A stretch of 64,000 nucleotides of DNA from Klebsiella pneumoniae (lineage in GTDB: Bacteria > Desulfobacterota > Binatia > UBA12015). The translations under genes were made by a program, and so were the position numbers. Location of the stretch: NCBI GenBank assembly GCA_945872365.1, contig CAMBZJ010000007.1, positions 1-64,000 on the forward strand, written 5' to 3'. Below the pieces are notes generated by a model that was not told the DNA's origin, searched no databases, and worked only from the letters and a program-made list of their open reading frames with translations. This document shows, in pieces, positions 27,663 through 37,821 of this stretch. Each line of letters begins with the position of its first letter. The first letter of the stretch is position 1.

Positions 27663-28693
27663 CAGCGCGCTCTCCCCTCGACCAGGTTCAGCAGCTCCCA
27701 CTCGGTCTCGGCGGTGCGACGGCCGATGCTCGCGAGTTCGATGCTCGGCACGACCTTCTCGAGGAACCCGCGCACCTGCACGAGCGTGAACACGCCCCAG
27801 CGCAGGTTGCCGTAAACTTCCCAGAAGTGGAGCGCTGCCCGGTCGGCCGGGCGGCCGGTCGCCTCCTCGTAGGCGGAGAAGAGCGCCTCGCGATCGCCGA
27901 TGCCGCCGAGTGTCCGGTGGTCGTTGCCGAAGCGCCAGGAGCGCACGCAGATCCAGCCGAGATCCTCGAGCGGATCGCCGCGGTGGGCGAGTTCCCAGTC
28001 GAGCACGGCTCGCAAGCCGCCCTCGTCGACCAAGACGTTACCGATGCGGAAGTCGCCGTGGACCAGCGCGGGTGCGCCGTCGCCGGCGGCGGCCGGGAAA
28101 TTCGCGCGCAGCCAGCGCAGCGTGAGTTCGAAGACCGGGTGCAGCTCGACGGCGACCATGCGGTAGAGTTGCTCGAGGCGATCGACCTCACTCGCCGCGA
28201 TCGGCTCGCCGGGCTTCGCGCCCGGCAGGAAGTCGAATGCGCCGTCGTCGACCGGCACGCGGTGGATCGCCGCGAGAGCGCGTGCGAGTTGCCCGGGCAG
28301 GACCTCGCGCGCGGCGGCGAAGCGCTCCTCGCGCACGATGCGGCGGCCGATCGCCTCGCCCGGGACGTACTCCATGAGGTAGAACGGACGCCCGAGTGCC
28401 TCCTCGCCGGCCGCGAAGGGACGCGGCACCGGGGCCCCCGCGCGGCCGAGTGCCTCGAGCAGGCGGAACTCCTCGGCCGCTCCGAACGCGCGCTGGCCAC
28501 CGCGGCGGAAGACCAGCAGCACGAGCGGGTGGACTGCGGAGGCCTCGCCCGGGCGCTCGATGGTCGCGTCGAGCCGGAATGCCTCCCGCGTGGCGCCGCC
28601 GGTCATCGAGCGCACGCCTTCGAGCCGCACGCGCGCCCCGGTCTGGCGTTCGAGAAACGGCGTCAGCCGTTCGGCGATCTGCTCGGGCTTCAC
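27662..28693 (-). CDS. Phosphotransferase family protein (aminoglycoside phosphotransferase fold)
   Basis: 343 residues, kinase-like APH fold. The nucleotide-loop region is SMTGGATREAFRL, the hinge is YLMEYVPGEAIG, the catalytic loop is ALVHGDFRIGNVLVD (about 215) with Asp and Asn, and the metal Asp is in LDWELAHRGDPLEDLGW. This is the ACAD10-like group, thought to phosphorylate hydroxyacyl or other alcohol substrates rather than antibiotics. It is coupled with the DUF6285 gene downstream. A second, only distantly similar kinase lies at 32.1 kb. Confidence 0.85.
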   Translation of the reverse strand: MKPEQIAERLTPFLERQTGARVRLEGVRSMTGGATREAFRLDATIERPGEASAVHPLVLLVFRRGGQRAFGAAEEFRLLEALGRAGAPVPRPFAAGEEALGRPFYLMEYVPGEAIGRRIVREERFAAAREVLPGQLARALAAIHRVPVDDGAFDFLPGAKPGEPIAASEVDRLEQLYRMVAVELHPVFELTLRWLRANFPAAAGDGAPALVHGDFRIGNVLVDEGGLRAVLDWELAHRGDPLEDLGWICVRSWRFGNDHRTLGGIGDREALFSAYEEATGRPADRAALHFWEVYGNLRWGVFTLVQVRGFLEKVVPSIELASIGRRTAETEWELLNLVEGRAR

Positions 28694-28815
28694 GGATCGG
28701 GGTTCCCGGGGACGGGGGTATCACGAAGCGGGTCGCGTCGCCGCCCGGCGGCCCGCGGGTCCCCGGGCGCGACGCAGGTGCGGCCGAGCTCGCGCCCGCG
28801 CGAATGCGTGCCCGG

Positions 28816-29520
28816 TCAGCGAAAACGCAGCAGGTGGAGTCCGCCCCAGGGGCCGGTGCGCTCGGCCCCTTCTCCGGCCCAGGAGACGTCCATGGTGAGC
28901 AGGCCCGCGTCGTCGATTCCGGGTGCGTGGGCGCGGCGGAACTCCTCGATCGCACGCGCCACCTCGGGGAAGTGGCCGTCGTGGCAGAGGACGTGCGCCC
29001 CGGGCTCAAGCCGACCGAGCAGGCCCTCGAGGTCACGGCGCGCGCCGCTGCCGGTGTGGTCGCCGTCGACGAGCGCCAGGTCGAAGCGCCCGCCCGCCGA
29101 GCGCATCGCCTCGTCGAGGACGTCGGGTGATGGGCCGGCGATCAAGGTCGCGCGGTGGGCGATCCGCTCCCAGACGGCGGGCTCGACCTGCGGCTCGGGG
29201 TCGATGCAGACCATACGCCCCGGATTGCGCGACGCGTCCATCGCGGCTCCGACGATCGCGGCCGACCCGCCGCGGAAGGTGCCGATCTCGAGGTAGCGGC
29301 GCGGTCGCGAGGCGAACGCGATCGCGTAGAGCAGCAGCCGCTCCGAGGTCGTCATCCAGCACGGAGCCGTGCCGAGAATCGCGAGCGAGTCGAGGTCCAT
29401 GGCATCCCAGCCCGAGACGTTCGTGTCGCGGGTACGATCGGTCGCGGCAGCGGCGGGGCGTTCGGGGTCGGTCGCGCCGCGCGCGGGCGGGGTACCGGAC
29501 GAGGCCGATTCGGAATCCAT
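28816..29520 (-). CDS. Class I SAM-dependent methyltransferase (Methyltransf_24 type)
   Basis: 234 residues. After a disordered, Ala/Pro-rich N-terminus of about 40 residues comes a Rossmann fold: RYLEIGTFRGGSAAIVGAA (SAM loop), VCIDPEPQ (acidic loop), ALVDGDHTGSGARRDLEGLL and HVLCHDGHFPEVARAIEEF. This is the pattern of family 24 methyltransferases, often modifying sugars or small molecules; the substrate is not evident. The ATG at 29520 has no clear ribosome binding site; a GTG at 29535 is possible. It is divergent from thyA. Confidence 0.75.
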   Translation of the reverse strand: MDSESASSGTPPARGATDPERPAAAATDRTRDTNVSGWDAMDLDSLAILGTAPCWMTTSERLLLYAIAFASRPRRYLEIGTFRGGSAAIVGAAMDASRNPGRMVCIDPEPQVEPAVWERIAHRATLIAGPSPDVLDEAMRSAGGRFDLALVDGDHTGSGARRDLEGLLGRLEPGAHVLCHDGHFPEVARAIEEFRRAHAPGIDDAGLLTMDVSWAGEGAERTGPWGGLHLLRFR

Positions 29521-29642
29521 GAGCGGGCGTAGCACGTGGCCACGGTCGATCCACGGACCGGGCGTCAGTCAATGAATTCATCCGATAACGTGAGGACGGG
29601 GCCGGCCGGGACCGAGCCGTCGGCACGACACACGCGGGTCGC

Positions 29643-29671
29643 GTGACCTCGCGACCGTGCCGCTGTATCGT
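29643..29671 (+). promoter_or_regulatory. Candidate thyA promoter, near-leaderless
   Basis: GTGACC, 17-bp spacer, TATCGT (4/6 matches each to the sigma-70 hexamers), ending 9 nt before the thyA ATG. No ribosome binding site lies in between. Confidence 0.35.
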
Positions 29672-29680
29672 TCCGGCGCG

Positions 29681-30984
<1,304 letters not shown>

Positions 30985-31022
30985 GACCGCGCGCGGCTGG
31001 CGAGTGCGGGCGGCGGTGGAAT

Positions 31023-31063
31023 CTCGGGGGGGCCCGGCGCGAAACCGTGCCAGGGCCCCCGAG
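31023..31063. terminator. Large hairpin between convergent folA and lipoprotein genes
   Basis: CTCGGGGGGGCCC ... GGGCCCCCGAG with a 2-nt bulge, extended inside by GGCGCG-aaac-CGTGCC. It sits between the folA stop and the stop of the convergent lipoprotein gene, so it could serve both. There is no U-run. Confidence 0.5.
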
Positions 31064-31072
31064 GCGGCGCCG

Positions 31073-32026
31073 TCAGAACCAGTAGAAGCCGTCGAAGGAG
31101 TTGACGATCTTCGCGTTGTTGCCGACGGCCGCGAAGGTTCCGCGGCCGTAGGTGACTCCCCAGAGATTGCGGTTCGTCGGCGAGATCTGCTGCTGGAAGG
31201 TGCGGCCCTGGTCCGTCGAGGTGAGGATCGTGCCACCCTGCCCGACGATCGCGATGAAGCCGTCGAGGACGACCGCGTCGGTGAGGTTGGCACCCGTCGG
31301 GCTCGGGATGCGCTCCCACTCGCGGCCGCCGACCGAGCGCAGGATCGTGCCGTAGTTGCCGACGGCGATGAACAGGCCGTCCTTCGCGCCGATCCCGAGC
31401 AGGGCTTCCTCGGTCGGCGAGGGCTGGACGCGCCAGTCGAGACCGTCGGGCGAGAACGTGATCGTGCCGCCGTCGCCGACCGCGACGAAACCGGTGAGGC
31501 CGGCCGCGACGCCGCGCAGCGCAACGCCGGTGCCGGTCGGACAGGCGAGCCACGCCCCGCCGTTGAAGGAGCGAAAGCAATAGCCGTCGTCGCCGACGAG
31601 CACGTACTGGCCGAAACCCCAGGCTGCCCCGCGCATCGTCTTGAGCGCGGGGAGGTAGTAGCCGTACCAGTAGGCCGAGTCGTAGGAGTTGAAGACCAGG
31701 CCGTCCTTGCCGGTCGCCACCCACTGGCGGTCGCCGTAGGTGACAGCGAGCAGCGAGCCGAGCGGCGCGAGCACCTGCTGGTAGTAGTTGCCGCCGTCGC
31801 CCGAGTTGGCGATCGTGCTGTTCTCGCCGACCGCGACGAAGGCCGTGTCGCCGTAATCGATCGCGTAGAGGTTCGGGTTCGTGTCGTAGCCGCAGCCGCT
31901 GCAGCCGTCGCTGCCGCCGCAGGAGGCGAGCGTCGCGGCGAGCGACGCCACCGCGGCGAGCGCGAAGAGGCGCGTCGCGAACGGGCGTGCGAAGAGGCGG
32001 CGGGCGCTTCGGAAGGCGTTCGTCAT
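31073..32026 (-). CDS. Beta-propeller lipoprotein (Ycf48/YCF48-like repeats)
   Basis: 317 residues. The N-terminus is basic, then hydrophobic, ending in a lipobox LASC (about residues 33-36), so it is a lipid-anchored envelope protein. The mature part consists of about seven repeats of the type VGxxGTIxxSxDGxxW: VGENSTIANSGDG, VGDGGTITFSPDGLDW, VGNYGTILRSVGGREW, VGQGGTILTSTDQG. This is the photosynthesis-II assembly factor Ycf48/BNR-like propeller pattern, a protein-binding scaffold in many bacteria. The ligand is unknown. GAGG lies 8 nt before the ATG at 32026; longer N-termini in the track lack support. Confidence 0.8.
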   Translation of the reverse strand: MTNAFRSARRLFARPFATRLFALAAVASLAATLASCGGSDGCSGCGYDTNPNLYAIDYGDTAFVAVGENSTIANSGDGGNYYQQVLAPLGSLLAVTYGDRQWVATGKDGLVFNSYDSAYWYGYYLPALKTMRGAAWGFGQYVLVGDDGYCFRSFNGGAWLACPTGTGVALRGVAAGLTGFVAVGDGGTITFSPDGLDWRVQPSPTEEALLGIGAKDGLFIAVGNYGTILRSVGGREWERIPSPTGANLTDAVVLDGFIAIVGQGGTILTSTDQGRTFQQQISPTNRNLWGVTYGRGTFAAVGNNAKIVNSFDGFYWF

Positions 32027-32093
32027 CGATCCATCCTCGTTCGAGATTCCGGCTTCCCGGCCGGGGCGGTCCATCGTCGAGGCTCCACGGGCC

Positions 32094-33149
32094 TCAGCGG
32101 CTGCGCTCGACCAGGCCCCAGGCCGCGTCCGCAATCGCGCCGGCCATCTGGCCCACCGCGGCCGCGTTATCCGAGCTCGCGTTGCCCTGACGTGCGCGCA
32201 TCGCGATCCCCTGGACGATCGCGGCCATGCGGAAGAGCGAAAAGACGACGTAGAACTCGATCTTCGGGATGCCGGCGCGACCGGTGGCCTCGCAGTACCA
32301 GCGGACCATCTCGTCCGCGGTGGGGATGCCCTCGGCCGCGGGATCGTCGATCGCGAGGCGTTGCGGAAAGCCCTCGGGCATGAACTGCGGCATGACGACG
32401 TAGCCGACGTCGGCGAAGGGGTGTCCGAGCGTGGAGAGTTCCCAGTCGAGCACGGCGACGACGCGCGGCTCGGTCGGATGCAGGATCATGTTCTCGAGGC
32501 GGAAGTCGCCGTGCGCGATGCGCGTCTCGTCGCCCGGCGGCACGTTGCGCGGCAGCCACTCGATCAGGCGGTCGAAGGACGGGATCTCGCCGGTCTTCGA
32601 CGCCTCGTACTGCGTGGTCCAGCGCGCTATCTGTCGCTCGAAGTAGTTGCCCGGCTTGCCGTAGTCGGCGAGGCCGACGGCACCGGGATCGACCGCGTGC
32701 AGGCGCGCTAGCGTGTCGATCATCGCGCGGTAGATCGCGGTGCGCTCGGCCGGCGGAATCCCGGGGAGCAGCGGGTTGCGCAGGATGCGCCCCGGCACCC
32801 AGTCCATCAGGTAGAACGCCTGTCCGATGACCGACTCGTCCTCGCAGAGCCCCCAGGCGCGCGGCACCGGAAAGCCGGTCGGGCCGAGCGCCGAGATGAC
32901 CCGGTACTCGCGGTCGACGGCGTGCGCCGACGGCAGGAGCTTGCCCGGCGGCTTCTTGCGGAGCACGTAGCGCCGCTCGCCCGCCTCGACGAGGAAAGTC
33001 GGGTTCGACTGGCCGCCCGCGAACTGGCGCACCGCGATCGGGCCGCGGTGGCCGGGGATCGCGCTCACCATCCAGGCGTCGAGGCGGGACTCGTCGAAGC
33101 GGTGGCGATCGGTGACTGCCTGGACGTCGGCTGGTTGTTCGTCGCTCAT
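32094..33149 (-). CDS. Phosphotransferase family protein (ACAD10-like kinase)
   Basis: 351 residues, APH fold. Motifs: RQFAGGQSNPTFLVEAGERRYVLRKKPPGKLL (nucleotide lobe, Lys in RKK), FYLMDWVPGRIL (hinge), TRIAHGDFRLENMILHP (catalytic loop) and VLDWELSTLGHPFADVGY (metal Asp). It is close to the bacterial and ACAD10 N-terminal kinase group, associated with 4-hydroxyacid degradation through phosphorylation before an acyl-CoA dehydrogenase. No dehydrogenase is in the neighbourhood. It is divergent from the LLM gene. Confidence 0.88.
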   Translation of the reverse strand: MSDEQPADVQAVTDRHRFDESRLDAWMVSAIPGHRGPIAVRQFAGGQSNPTFLVEAGERRYVLRKKPPGKLLPSAHAVDREYRVISALGPTGFPVPRAWGLCEDESVIGQAFYLMDWVPGRILRNPLLPGIPPAERTAIYRAMIDTLARLHAVDPGAVGLADYGKPGNYFERQIARWTTQYEASKTGEIPSFDRLIEWLPRNVPPGDETRIAHGDFRLENMILHPTEPRVVAVLDWELSTLGHPFADVGYVVMPQFMPEGFPQRLAIDDPAAEGIPTADEMVRWYCEATGRAGIPKIEFYVVFSLFRMAAIVQGIAMRARQGNASSDNAAAVGQMAGAIADAAWGLVERSR

Positions 33150-33308
33150 GTCGCCGTCGTTCTACCGCCCGGCACGGCTGCCGGAAAGGGGCGATCGATC
33201 GTCGGGGTCCGATCCCGCCGGGTCAGCGCCAGCCGCCGCCGTTCGCGAGCGGGCGGACGCCCCGGGCGGCGCCCGACGTCGCTTCTGCGACTGCGGGGTG
33301 CGGGCCGA

Positions 33309-33336
33309 TTGCCGGGGCGAGCCCGGGGCGTATAGA
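33309..33336 (+). promoter_or_regulatory. Candidate promoter of the LLM gene, leaderless
   Basis: TTGCCG, 16-bp spacer, TATAGA, then 6 nt to the ATG at 33343. Both hexamers match 4/6 to consensus. There is no Shine-Dalgarno. Confidence 0.45.
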
Positions 33337-33342
33337 TCGCGC

Positions 33343-34317
33343 ATGGCCCTCATCGGAATCCGCTTCGACCTCCGTCGCCCCGCCTTCGCGAAAACCTCCC
33401 ACGCCGAGCAATACCGCGCCTGCATCGACATGTGCGGCTGGGCCGACGAGAAGGGGCTCGACATCGCCGTGCTCTCCGAGCACCACGGCGTCGAGGACGG
33501 TTTCATGTCGGCGCCGCTATCTATCGCAGCGGCGATCGCCGGACGCACCAAGTCGATCCAGATCAACGTCGCCGCCGTGCTGGTGCCCCTGCACGACCCG
33601 GTGCGCTTCGCCGAGGAGGCGGCCGCCGTGTCGCTGCTCTCGGGCGGGCGCTTCAGCTTCGTCGCCGGACTCGGCTACCGCCACGAGGAGTTCGAGATGG
33701 CGGGCGTGGACCGCAAGCGCCGCGGTACGATTCTCGAAGACTCGATCGACGTTATCCGCAAGGCCTGGACCGGCGAGCCCTTCGAGTGGCGAGGCCGCAC
33801 GATCCGGGTGACGCCCGCGCCCGCGTCGCCGCCGATGATGATGCTCGGCGGCTCGACCGAGAAGGCGGCGCGCCGCGCGGCGAAGCTGCAGATGGGCTTC
33901 TTTCCCGCCGTGGGCGACCCGCGGCTCGCCGAGATCTACGACGAGGAGTGCAGGAAACTCGGCTTTACCGGCGGCTTCGTCAGCATGCCGGGCGGACCGG
34001 GCTTCGTGCACGTGACCGAGGACCCGGAGCGCGACTGGGAGATCATCGGGCCGCACGCGCTGTTCGACGCGCAGACCTACGCGTCCTGGCAGCCCGCCGG
34101 CCAGCGCTCCGAGGTGAGTGTCCACGCCCAGACCCTCGACGAACTCAAGAAGAGCGGCGTGTTCGCGGTACTCACGCCCGACGAGTGCGTGGAACTCGTG
34201 CGCGAGCAGGGGCGCGTCATCCTCCACCCGCTCATGGGCGGCCTCGATCCGGAGTTCGGCTGGAAGGGGCTCAGGCTCTTCGAGGAGAAGGTGCTGCCGC
34301 GCATCCGGCAGATGTGA
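33343..34317 (+). CDS. LLM-class flavin-dependent oxidoreductase
   Basis: 324 residues, luciferase-like TIM barrel. Family signs: AVLSEHHGVEDGFMSAPLSIAAAIAGRT, LSGGRFSFVAGLGYRHEEFEMAGV and PPMMMLGGSTEKAARRAAKL. Such enzymes use FMN or F420 and act on aldehydes, sulfonates or other small organics; the substrate and cofactor cannot be read from sequence. The ATG at 33343 gives the normal N-terminus. It is monocistronic as seen, divergent from the APH-like kinase and convergent with pdxH. Confidence 0.85.
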   Translation: MALIGIRFDLRRPAFAKTSHAEQYRACIDMCGWADEKGLDIAVLSEHHGVEDGFMSAPLSIAAAIAGRTKSIQINVAAVLVPLHDPVRFAEEAAAVSLLSGGRFSFVAGLGYRHEEFEMAGVDRKRRGTILEDSIDVIRKAWTGEPFEWRGRTIRVTPAPASPPMMMLGGSTEKAARRAAKLQMGFFPAVGDPRLAEIYDEECRKLGFTGGFVSMPGGPGFVHVTEDPERDWEIIGPHALFDAQTYASWQPAGQRSEVSVHAQTLDELKKSGVFAVLTPDECVELVREQGRVILHPLMGGLDPEFGWKGLRLFEEKVLPRIRQM

Positions 34318-34341
34318 GGCCGTCGACTCCCGTAGTCGGCC
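34318..34341. terminator. Imperfect hairpin between convergent LLM and pdxH genes
   Basis: GGCCGTCGACT-cccgt-AGTCGGCC: an 8-bp stem with a 3-nt bulge in the 26-nt gap between the two stops. It is weak and has no U-run. Confidence 0.35.
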
Positions 34342-34342
34342 T

Positions 34343-34915
34343 TCAGGGCTGCAGCAGCCTGCGCGTCCAGCCGCTCGCCGATCGCGTGAACGATTCGCGT
34401 TCGTGCAGGCGGTGCGGACGCTCGCTCCAGAACTCGATCGAGTCGGGGACAAGGCGGAATCCGGTCCAGTGGGGCGGGCGCGGGATCTCCGCCTTCGCGT
34501 AGCGCCGACCGAGTTCGCGCCAGCGCGACAGGAGTTCGGCACGTCCATGCAGCGGTGCGCTCTGGTCGGAGGCCACGCCGGCGAGGCGGCTCTCGCGCGG
34601 GCGAGTCGCCCAGTAGGCGTCGGCTTCGGCCTCGGACACGCGCTCGACCCGCCCCTCGATGCGCACCTGTCGGCCGAGCGACTGCCAGTGGAAGGCGAGC
34701 GCGGCGCGCGGGTTTCCCCGCATCTCCCGGCCCTTGCGGCTACTCGCGTTGGTGTAGAAGACGAAGCCGGAGGCGTCGACCTGCTTCAGCAGAACGAAGC
34801 GCACCGAGGGACGCCCCCGGCGATCGGCGGTCGCGAGCGCCATCGCGTCGGGTTGCGCGATCGACGAGCGGCGGGCCGCGGCGTACCAGGTCCGGAATCG
34901 CTTGATCGGGTCCAT
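34343..34915 (-). CDS. pdxH: Pyridoxamine 5-phosphate oxidase
   Basis: 190 residues, slightly shorter than the E. coli enzyme at the N-terminus. FMN-binding motifs: RFVLLKQVDASGFVFYTNASSRKG, AALAFHWQSLGRQVRIEG and SRWRELGRRYA; the C-terminal family signature is WTGFRLVPDSIEFW with RLHER. It oxidises PNP and PMP to PLP, the cofactor needed by BioA and BioF in this window. The ATG at 34915 with GGGGG upstream is preferred; the ORF-track N-terminus is read from antisense of the next gene. Confidence 0.92.
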   Translation of the reverse strand: MDPIKRFRTWYAAARRSSIAQPDAMALATADRRGRPSVRFVLLKQVDASGFVFYTNASSRKGREMRGNPRAALAFHWQSLGRQVRIEGRVERVSEAEADAYWATRPRESRLAGVASDQSAPLHGRAELLSRWRELGRRYAKAEIPRPPHWTGFRLVPDSIEFWSERPHRLHERESFTRSASGWTRRLLQP

Positions 34916-34993
34916 TGCCCCCGATCCTAGCGATGGAGCCGGGAAGGGAAAGGGGATTGACATGGAAGCCTCCGGCCGTAATACTCCGGGGCC

Positions 34994-35965
34994 ATGCGAA
35001 ACCTCCTCACGTGGGTCCTCTTCGTCCTGATCGCCCTCGTCGCGACACCCGCCGCGGCGACCGTCGTGCCGGAGACGAAATGCGCGGCCGCCAAGATCGG
35101 GGCGGCGGCCAAGAGTGGAGACGGGAAAGCCGGCTGCACGGTAAAGGCGTCCCTCGGGTCCGTCGCGACGGACCCCGCTTGCCTGGTCAAGGCCGACCTC
35201 CGGCTCGAGCGCTCCTTCCTGACGGCCGAGGGCAAGGGGGGCTGCGCAGCGACCGGCAACGCTTGGTACGTAGGCGGAATCCTCGACGGGATCACCACCT
35301 TCGCCGAGGACCGGCTCGGCGACGACGGCTCGAGCGCGAGCCTCAAGTGCGCGGCGGCCCGTCGCAAGGCGGCGGGCAAGCTCTTCTCGGCAGCTCTCGG
35401 CTGCCACTCGAAGGGGGTCCTGAAGGGATCTACCACGCAGGAGATCAACGTCTGCATCTTCGGAGCCCGCGGGAAGTTCTCCGACGCCTTCGCCAGGCCG
35501 GCGGCTGCCGGTGGTTGCGCGACGCTCGCCGACGAGGTCGAGACGGCCAACTCGGTGATCGCCATCGCGAACGCGGTCGTGACCGGCGTCTCGGAGTCGC
35601 CGGCCGTGCCCAGCCCGACGCCGACCCCGACGCCCACCCCCGGTTCGGCGAGTTTCGCGAGCGACGTGCAGCCGATCTTCACCGCGCGGTGCAGCGGTTG
35701 CCACGGTAGCGTCGGGCCGAGCGAGGACCTCGACCTCACGTCGGGCCACGCCTGGGCGAACCTGGTGAACGTGGCGAGCAGCGAGTGCACGTCGACGAAG
35801 CTCGTCGAGCCGTCGAGTGCGGCGACGAGCTACCTGGTCAAGAAGATCGAAGGCTCCGGATCCTGCCTCTCCGGCAGCAGGATGCCGCTCGGCGGCCCCT
35901 ACCTCTCGTCGACCCAGATCCAGGCGATCCGCGCCTGGATCGACCAGGGCGCCCTCGACGACTGA
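34994..35965 (+). CDS. Secreted protein with Cys-rich domain and C-terminal CxxCH cytochrome-like domain
   Basis: 323 residues. A signal peptide (WVLFVLIALVATPAAA) is followed by an all-helical Cys-rich domain (about 25-200; spaced Cys in KCAAAK, GKAGC, DPACL, GGCAATG, KCAAARRK, LGCHSKG, INVC) often repeated in secreted Deltaproteobacteria-like proteins of unknown role. A PTPTPT linker leads to a C-terminal domain with CSGCHG (a heme c CxxCH site) and a possible Met ligand in SRMPLGG, ending in AIRAWIDQGALDD. The end is typical of cytochrome c domains of the planctomycete type. Probably a periplasmic or surface electron-transfer protein; it pairs with the next gene. Confidence 0.75.
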   Translation: MRNLLTWVLFVLIALVATPAAATVVPETKCAAAKIGAAAKSGDGKAGCTVKASLGSVATDPACLVKADLRLERSFLTAEGKGGCAATGNAWYVGGILDGITTFAEDRLGDDGSSASLKCAAARRKAAGKLFSAALGCHSKGVLKGSTTQEINVCIFGARGKFSDAFARPAAAGGCATLADEVETANSVIAIANAVVTGVSESPAVPSPTPTPTPTPGSASFASDVQPIFTARCSGCHGSVGPSEDLDLTSGHAWANLVNVASSECTSTKLVEPSSAATSYLVKKIEGSGSCLSGSRMPLGGPYLSSTQIQAIRAWIDQGALDD

Positions 35966-35970
35966 GCGAC

Positions 35971-37806
35971 GTGGCTCCCGACACGGACCGTCCTCGGCGC
36001 GCGCTGATCGCGGGCGCCATCTCCACCGGTCTCGCGCTCTCGCTCCTGTTCGCATGCGCCGGCACGGCGCGCGCGCTGGTCGACGACCGCTTCACGACGC
36101 GCACCCAGCCCGCGAGCAGTCTCGTCATGCCGTTCGACCAGCGGAGCGGGCATGCCTCGTTCCTGATCGCGAGCAACCTCGCCGGAGCGGCGGCGGTTTC
36201 TACACACTGGTCCTTCTGGAACGAGGACTGCTCGAACCTCGGCGAGGTGTCGATCTGCCTCACCCCGAACGACACCGTCGTCGTCGACCCGGGCGCCGTG
36301 CGCTCGCTGGACGCCGCCAACAAGTCGATCGACGAGCCGCTCGACCTCGCGGGAAAGCGCGGCTTCGCCACCGTCACGGCCTACGAGACCGACGCCTCCT
36401 GCGCCGACGGCGCGGCGAAGGGCTACCGACTGGTCGAACGCGCGCTCGTCGGCACCGCGACCATCGCCGACCTTGAGACCGAGGCGTCCTATGGCTTCGA
36501 CGCGATCGGCCTCTTCGCCGCATTCGACGGCAGCTTCGTGAACCTACCCGACCTGCTGCTCTCGCCCGATGCCGCCTCGGGCGCCCTCGCGATCCAGACC
36601 CACGCGCCGAGCCGGACCACGGATTCGCTCGTCGTCCTGCTCGCACTCGGCGAACGCGGCGGACTCTGGCCGGGCGAGGTCGGCCCGGGGCCGGGAACGG
36701 TGAGTGCGTACGCGACCTTCTTCGACAACCTGGAGATCGCGATCTCGCTGCCCGACGTGGCGTTCGCGTGCACGCGCTTCGGCGCGCTCGCGCTGGGTCC
36801 GAACCCGCTCGTGCCGGACTGGGTCGCGCTCGAATCCGCAGGCGTCTACCGGTTGCGCGACCTGCGTATCGACGGCGTCCCGGTCGGCGTGACGACCTGG
36901 GTCTACGGCTTCGTCGGCGAAGCCGTCGGACACTACGGCGCGAGTTGGTCGGCGAAGTACCAGGTGATCGACGCACCGGTGCCGACGGCGACGTCGGCGC
37001 CGTCGGCGTCACCCGAACCAACCGCGTCACCCGAACCGACCGCGTCACCCGAACCGACCGCGTCACCCGAACCAACCGCATCACCCGGACCGACCGCATC
37101 ACCCGAACAGACCGCCACGCCGGTACCGACCGCCACGGCCGAGCCTTCGGCAACGCCGCGCTCCACCGAGACGCCGGCGCCATCGGACACGCCCGGCCCC
37201 GGACCCACCGGGTCGCCCCAACCCACCCCGACGCCAGCGCAAACGGCAACACCCGCGCCCACGCTGGCACCCTCACCGACGCCGGTCGTGACGACGACGC
37301 CACGGCCCACCGAAACCCCGACACCGACGGCCGCACCGACGGCGGCTCCGACGCCGTTGCCGACCCCCACGCCGACCCCCACGCCGAGCCCCGTTCCTAC
37401 CGCGAGGCCGACACCGATACCTTCGCCGACGCCGAGCGCGACACCCTCCCCGACACCACAGCCGACCTCGACACCTACGCCGGTCCTGGTTTCGTTCTCG
37501 ACCCAGGTCCAGCCAATCTTCGATGCGCAATGCGTCGGATGCCACGGCAACTCGTCGCCGAGCGCGGGCCTGAACCTCTCGACGGGTCGCGCATGGGCGG
37601 ACCTCGTGAACGTGAGCAGCACCGAGTGCGCCGGCACCAGGCTCGTCGCTCCCTCGAGTGCCGCGACGAGTTACCTGGTCCACAAGATCGAGGGCCAGGG
37701 GCCGTGCTTCGTCGGGAGCCGGATGCCGCTCGGTGGCACTCCGCTCTCGCCGGCCCAGGTCAAGACGATTCGCGACTGGATCGAGCAGGGCGCCGCAGAC
37801 CACTGA
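35971..37806 (+). CDS. Large secreted protein with Pro/Thr repeat linker and C-terminal CxxCH domain
   Basis: 611 residues from the GTG at 35971, 5 nt after the previous stop. A signal peptide (AGAISTGLALSLLFACAGTARA), an unrecognised N-terminal beta-rich domain (about 35-345; DRFTTRTQPASSLVMPFDQR, SFWNEDCSNLGEV), then about 165 residues of Ser/Pro/Thr-rich linker including six SPEPTA-type repeats, and a C-terminal cytochrome-like domain (CVGCHGN, SRMPLGG, RDWIEQGAADH) very like the one in the upstream gene. The linker suggests extension through or away from the envelope. Binding one heme and the acceptor are inferences. Confidence 0.7.
   Translation: MAPDTDRPRRALIAGAISTGLALSLLFACAGTARALVDDRFTTRTQPASSLVMPFDQRSGHASFLIASNLAGAAAVSTHWSFWNEDCSNLGEVSICLTPNDTVVVDPGAVRSLDAANKSIDEPLDLAGKRGFATVTAYETDASCADGAAKGYRLVERALVGTATIADLETEASYGFDAIGLFAAFDGSFVNLPDLLLSPDAASGALAIQTHAPSRTTDSLVVLLALGERGGLWPGEVGPGPGTVSAYATFFDNLEIAISLPDVAFACTRFGALALGPNPLVPDWVALESAGVYRLRDLRIDGVPVGVTTWVYGFVGEAVGHYGASWSAKYQVIDAPVPTATSAPSASPEPTASPEPTASPEPTASPEPTASPGPTASPEQTATPVPTATAEPSATPRSTETPAPSDTPGPGPTGSPQPTPTPAQTATPAPTLAPSPTPVVTTTPRPTETPTPTAAPTAAPTPLPTPTPTPTPSPVPTARPTPIPSPTPSATPSPTPQPTSTPTPVLVSFSTQVQPIFDAQCVGCHGNSSPSAGLNLSTGRAWADLVNVSSTECAGTRLVAPSSAATSYLVHKIEGQGPCFVGSRMPLGGTPLSPAQVKTIRDWIEQGAADH
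37009..37116 (+). repeat. Six in-frame 18-bp repeats in the Pro/Thr linker
   Basis: Unit TCACCCGAACCGACCGCG with few changes, encoding SPEPTA four times, then SPGPTA and SPEQTA. A length-variable coding minisatellite; not a CRISPR (no spacers). Confidence 0.9.
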
Positions 37807-37821
37807 GACGCCCCGCGAGGC

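Noticed and set aside
26231-29296. 1021-residue plus-strand ORF
   Set aside because: It is low-complexity and lies antisense to the GlsB, thioredoxin, DUF6285 and APH genes.
37009-37116. Possible CRISPR-like repeat array
   Set aside because: The 18-bp units are directly adjacent, in frame and code for SPEPTA; there are no spacers.
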